DNA of 64,000 nucleotides. Source: Homalodisca vitripennis (taxonomy: Eukaryota > Arthropoda > Insecta > Hemiptera > Cicadellidae). The stretch spans positions 122,213,001 through 122,277,000 of the forward strand of contig NC_060211.1 of NCBI RefSeq assembly GCF_021130785.1, written 5' to 3'. Positions 62,601 through 64,000 of this stretch are shown piece by piece. The stretch's first letter is position 1, and every line of letters starts with the position of its first letter. The position numbers and the translations under genes are program-made. The notes under the pieces were generated by a model, which worked only from the letters and a program-made list of their open reading frames with translations, had not been told where the DNA came from and searched no databases.

Positions 62601-64000
62601 TATTCTAGTTAGTCTTCGTACTTAAATGTAACATCAACAAAATGCTGACCGAGTTCTTTGTTTCCGAGCGTTCACTGTGTGGCAACCAACAGTGTTGTGT
62701 TAAATTAGGGCAGACAAATATGACTGTAGTGATAATCTTGAATCGAGAACATATTTATATTTTAACATAACTACATATTTGGTATGGTATTATTTAATTA
62801 TAATTATTATTATTGTTATGTAACAGTTAAATTTGGTTTAGATATATCGGCAACATCGCGTTCATAATTGTGCTCGTCTTTCCATGGGATTCGGCTAATC
62901 GTTAGCCAACTTTTAACAATGGTTCTTTGGACAAATATGATTTTAAACGCAAACACTGTAGAAGGATCACATTGGGAACCTGATTGAATGTAACAATATA
63001 GCATTTTTACGTAAAAAATAGTAACACATATAAAGAACTTTTAATTATTGGTAAGACTTTACTTCTGCCAGATCCTTCAATACTCATTTGTTTTCAGTTA
63101 TTTGTGTCCAGGCAAGATATATGAAGGTGGACGGACACACGCTGGAGATAAGATTTCGCTAAGCGTTAGCAGATTCAGCAACTCACGATAATATACCAAA
63201 TCAATTGTCATATGCAAATGACTGTTTTAATTGCTCTGTTATTTTTAAAAAATGTGACTGAATTCGTATGCTCTTTGTTCTTTTTTGTTATGTATTTATC
63301 GGTCTGGGGGTTTTTTACATGTTTCAAGAAAGAACAGAAATTTATATTGAGAATATTTATGTAAATGCAGCGAAGTTACTACCTTGTAATAACGGTTAAA
63401 TACAATTGATATACAATATATTATTTAGATACATTCAAATCTTGAACTGAGCATTATGGCAAGATGTAGATTGTGTAAAATTATACTATAAGAGTCATTT
63501 GGAATAGAAAAAAATGTTAATAAAATCTATAAAATATTAATTGTATTTATATACAAGTCTCTATAATTTAAAATTGGATATAGTTAGTAAAGACGTAAGC
63601 TTAATTTGTGTTAATTAGAAAACTAATAAAAATAACCCAGTAATTGATATGTTGCATTTTTATTTCAAAGTAATTTTAGTCAATGAAAAATTAAATGGTA
63701 AGTGCTGTATCACTACAACTATTGAAATTACTAATTGCTACTTGGAAATTTCGTATAGGGCCACAATTAGGGTGTTGTAGTTACTGTGTATAACAATGTA
63801 GCCCTTGCCACAATAAGCCAAGTATCACGGACCACATCCGCCCAAGTTCTCTTTCAACTTGTGACTACCAACTTACACAAGTAACACTTCCCTAACAAGA
63901 GAACACTATTGTCAACTTTGTACAAACTTAATTCACACTTTGTTAGTATTTGAATCTCTAGTTCGGCTTGAGTAATGCTCGAAACATTTTGATGTTAACG
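59650..64000. other. AT-rich non-coding stretch
   Basis: 60106-60290 (GGTCCTTGATACATATGCAA, AAGTTTCAAATTAATCAGAC, ATTCCGTTACATACATAGAT) has the look of a dispersed insect repeat of the kind ending in TTCCGTTACATACATACA, but no second copy is in the window. Open frames at 59898-60092 (+), 60749-60940 (-), 61724-61906 (+) and 62816-63004 (-) have no motifs. A CCTTCCTTACAG acceptor-like site precedes 61741, but no coding evidence supports an exon. Confidence 0.45.

Noticed and set aside
1..64000. CRISPR array, bacterial operon, rRNA genes or viral gene
   Set aside because: None seen. The tandem array at 10.4-11.5 kb has no unique spacers between short identical repeats, and all coding relics are eukaryotic transposons.

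Overview
The window is AT-rich nuclear DNA from an animal, most likely an arthropod and probably an insect. The mobile-element mix and protein styles resemble hemipteran-type genomes, but nothing here fixes the species. I found no complete host protein-coding gene. Every coding segment I could recognise belongs to a transposable element, and nearly all are broken. One very short exon-like segment near 12.5 kb is the only weak hint of a host gene.

Layout. 1-1.13 kb: 3' end of a non-LTR retrotransposon (+). 3.92-5.19 kb: a 1.27-kb Tc1/mariner-like element with 29-bp terminal inverted repeats (TIRs), a TA target site and a dead transposase (-). 10.38-11.48 kb: a tandem array of about eight 134-bp units. 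12.51-12.58 kb: candidate exon. 17.5, 21.7 and 22-24.5 kb: (TA)n tracts, small hairpins and one GC-rich patch. 27.51-30.02 kb: a 2.5-kb DNA transposon with 32-bp TIRs, a 4-bp AAAT target duplication and a frameshifted transposase-like gene (+). 34.25-35.6 kb: a very decayed reverse-transcriptase relic (+). 36.86 kb: a perfect 24-bp hairpin.

42.51-48.06 kb is the richest region. A nearly full-length non-LTR retrotransposon (about 4.5 kb, minus strand) has both an ORF1 (PHD finger, coiled coil, RNA-binding-like region) and an ORF2 (endonuclease plus reverse transcriptase). It sits inside the reverse-transcriptase gene of a second, 5'-truncated non-LTR element in the same orientation. Its few lesions are single-base indels, two of them in T6 runs, and one in-frame stop, so it is either young or affected by assembly error.

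54.05-54.59 kb: a large imperfect inverted repeat. 56.70-57.25 kb and 59.44-59.58 kb: three copies of a tRNA-like sequence with perfect Pol III A and B boxes in the best copies. Two copies are tandem with a 249-bp period, and one is enclosed by inverted arms. 57.7-57.9 kb: a non-LTR 3' tail. 58.16-58.66 kb: a 500-bp foldback element. 58.71-58.89 kb: the C-terminal end of a Helitron/PIF1-type helicase (-). The remaining sequence is AT-rich and featureless to me. No genes cooperate in a pathway here; the functional logic is transposon replication and decay.
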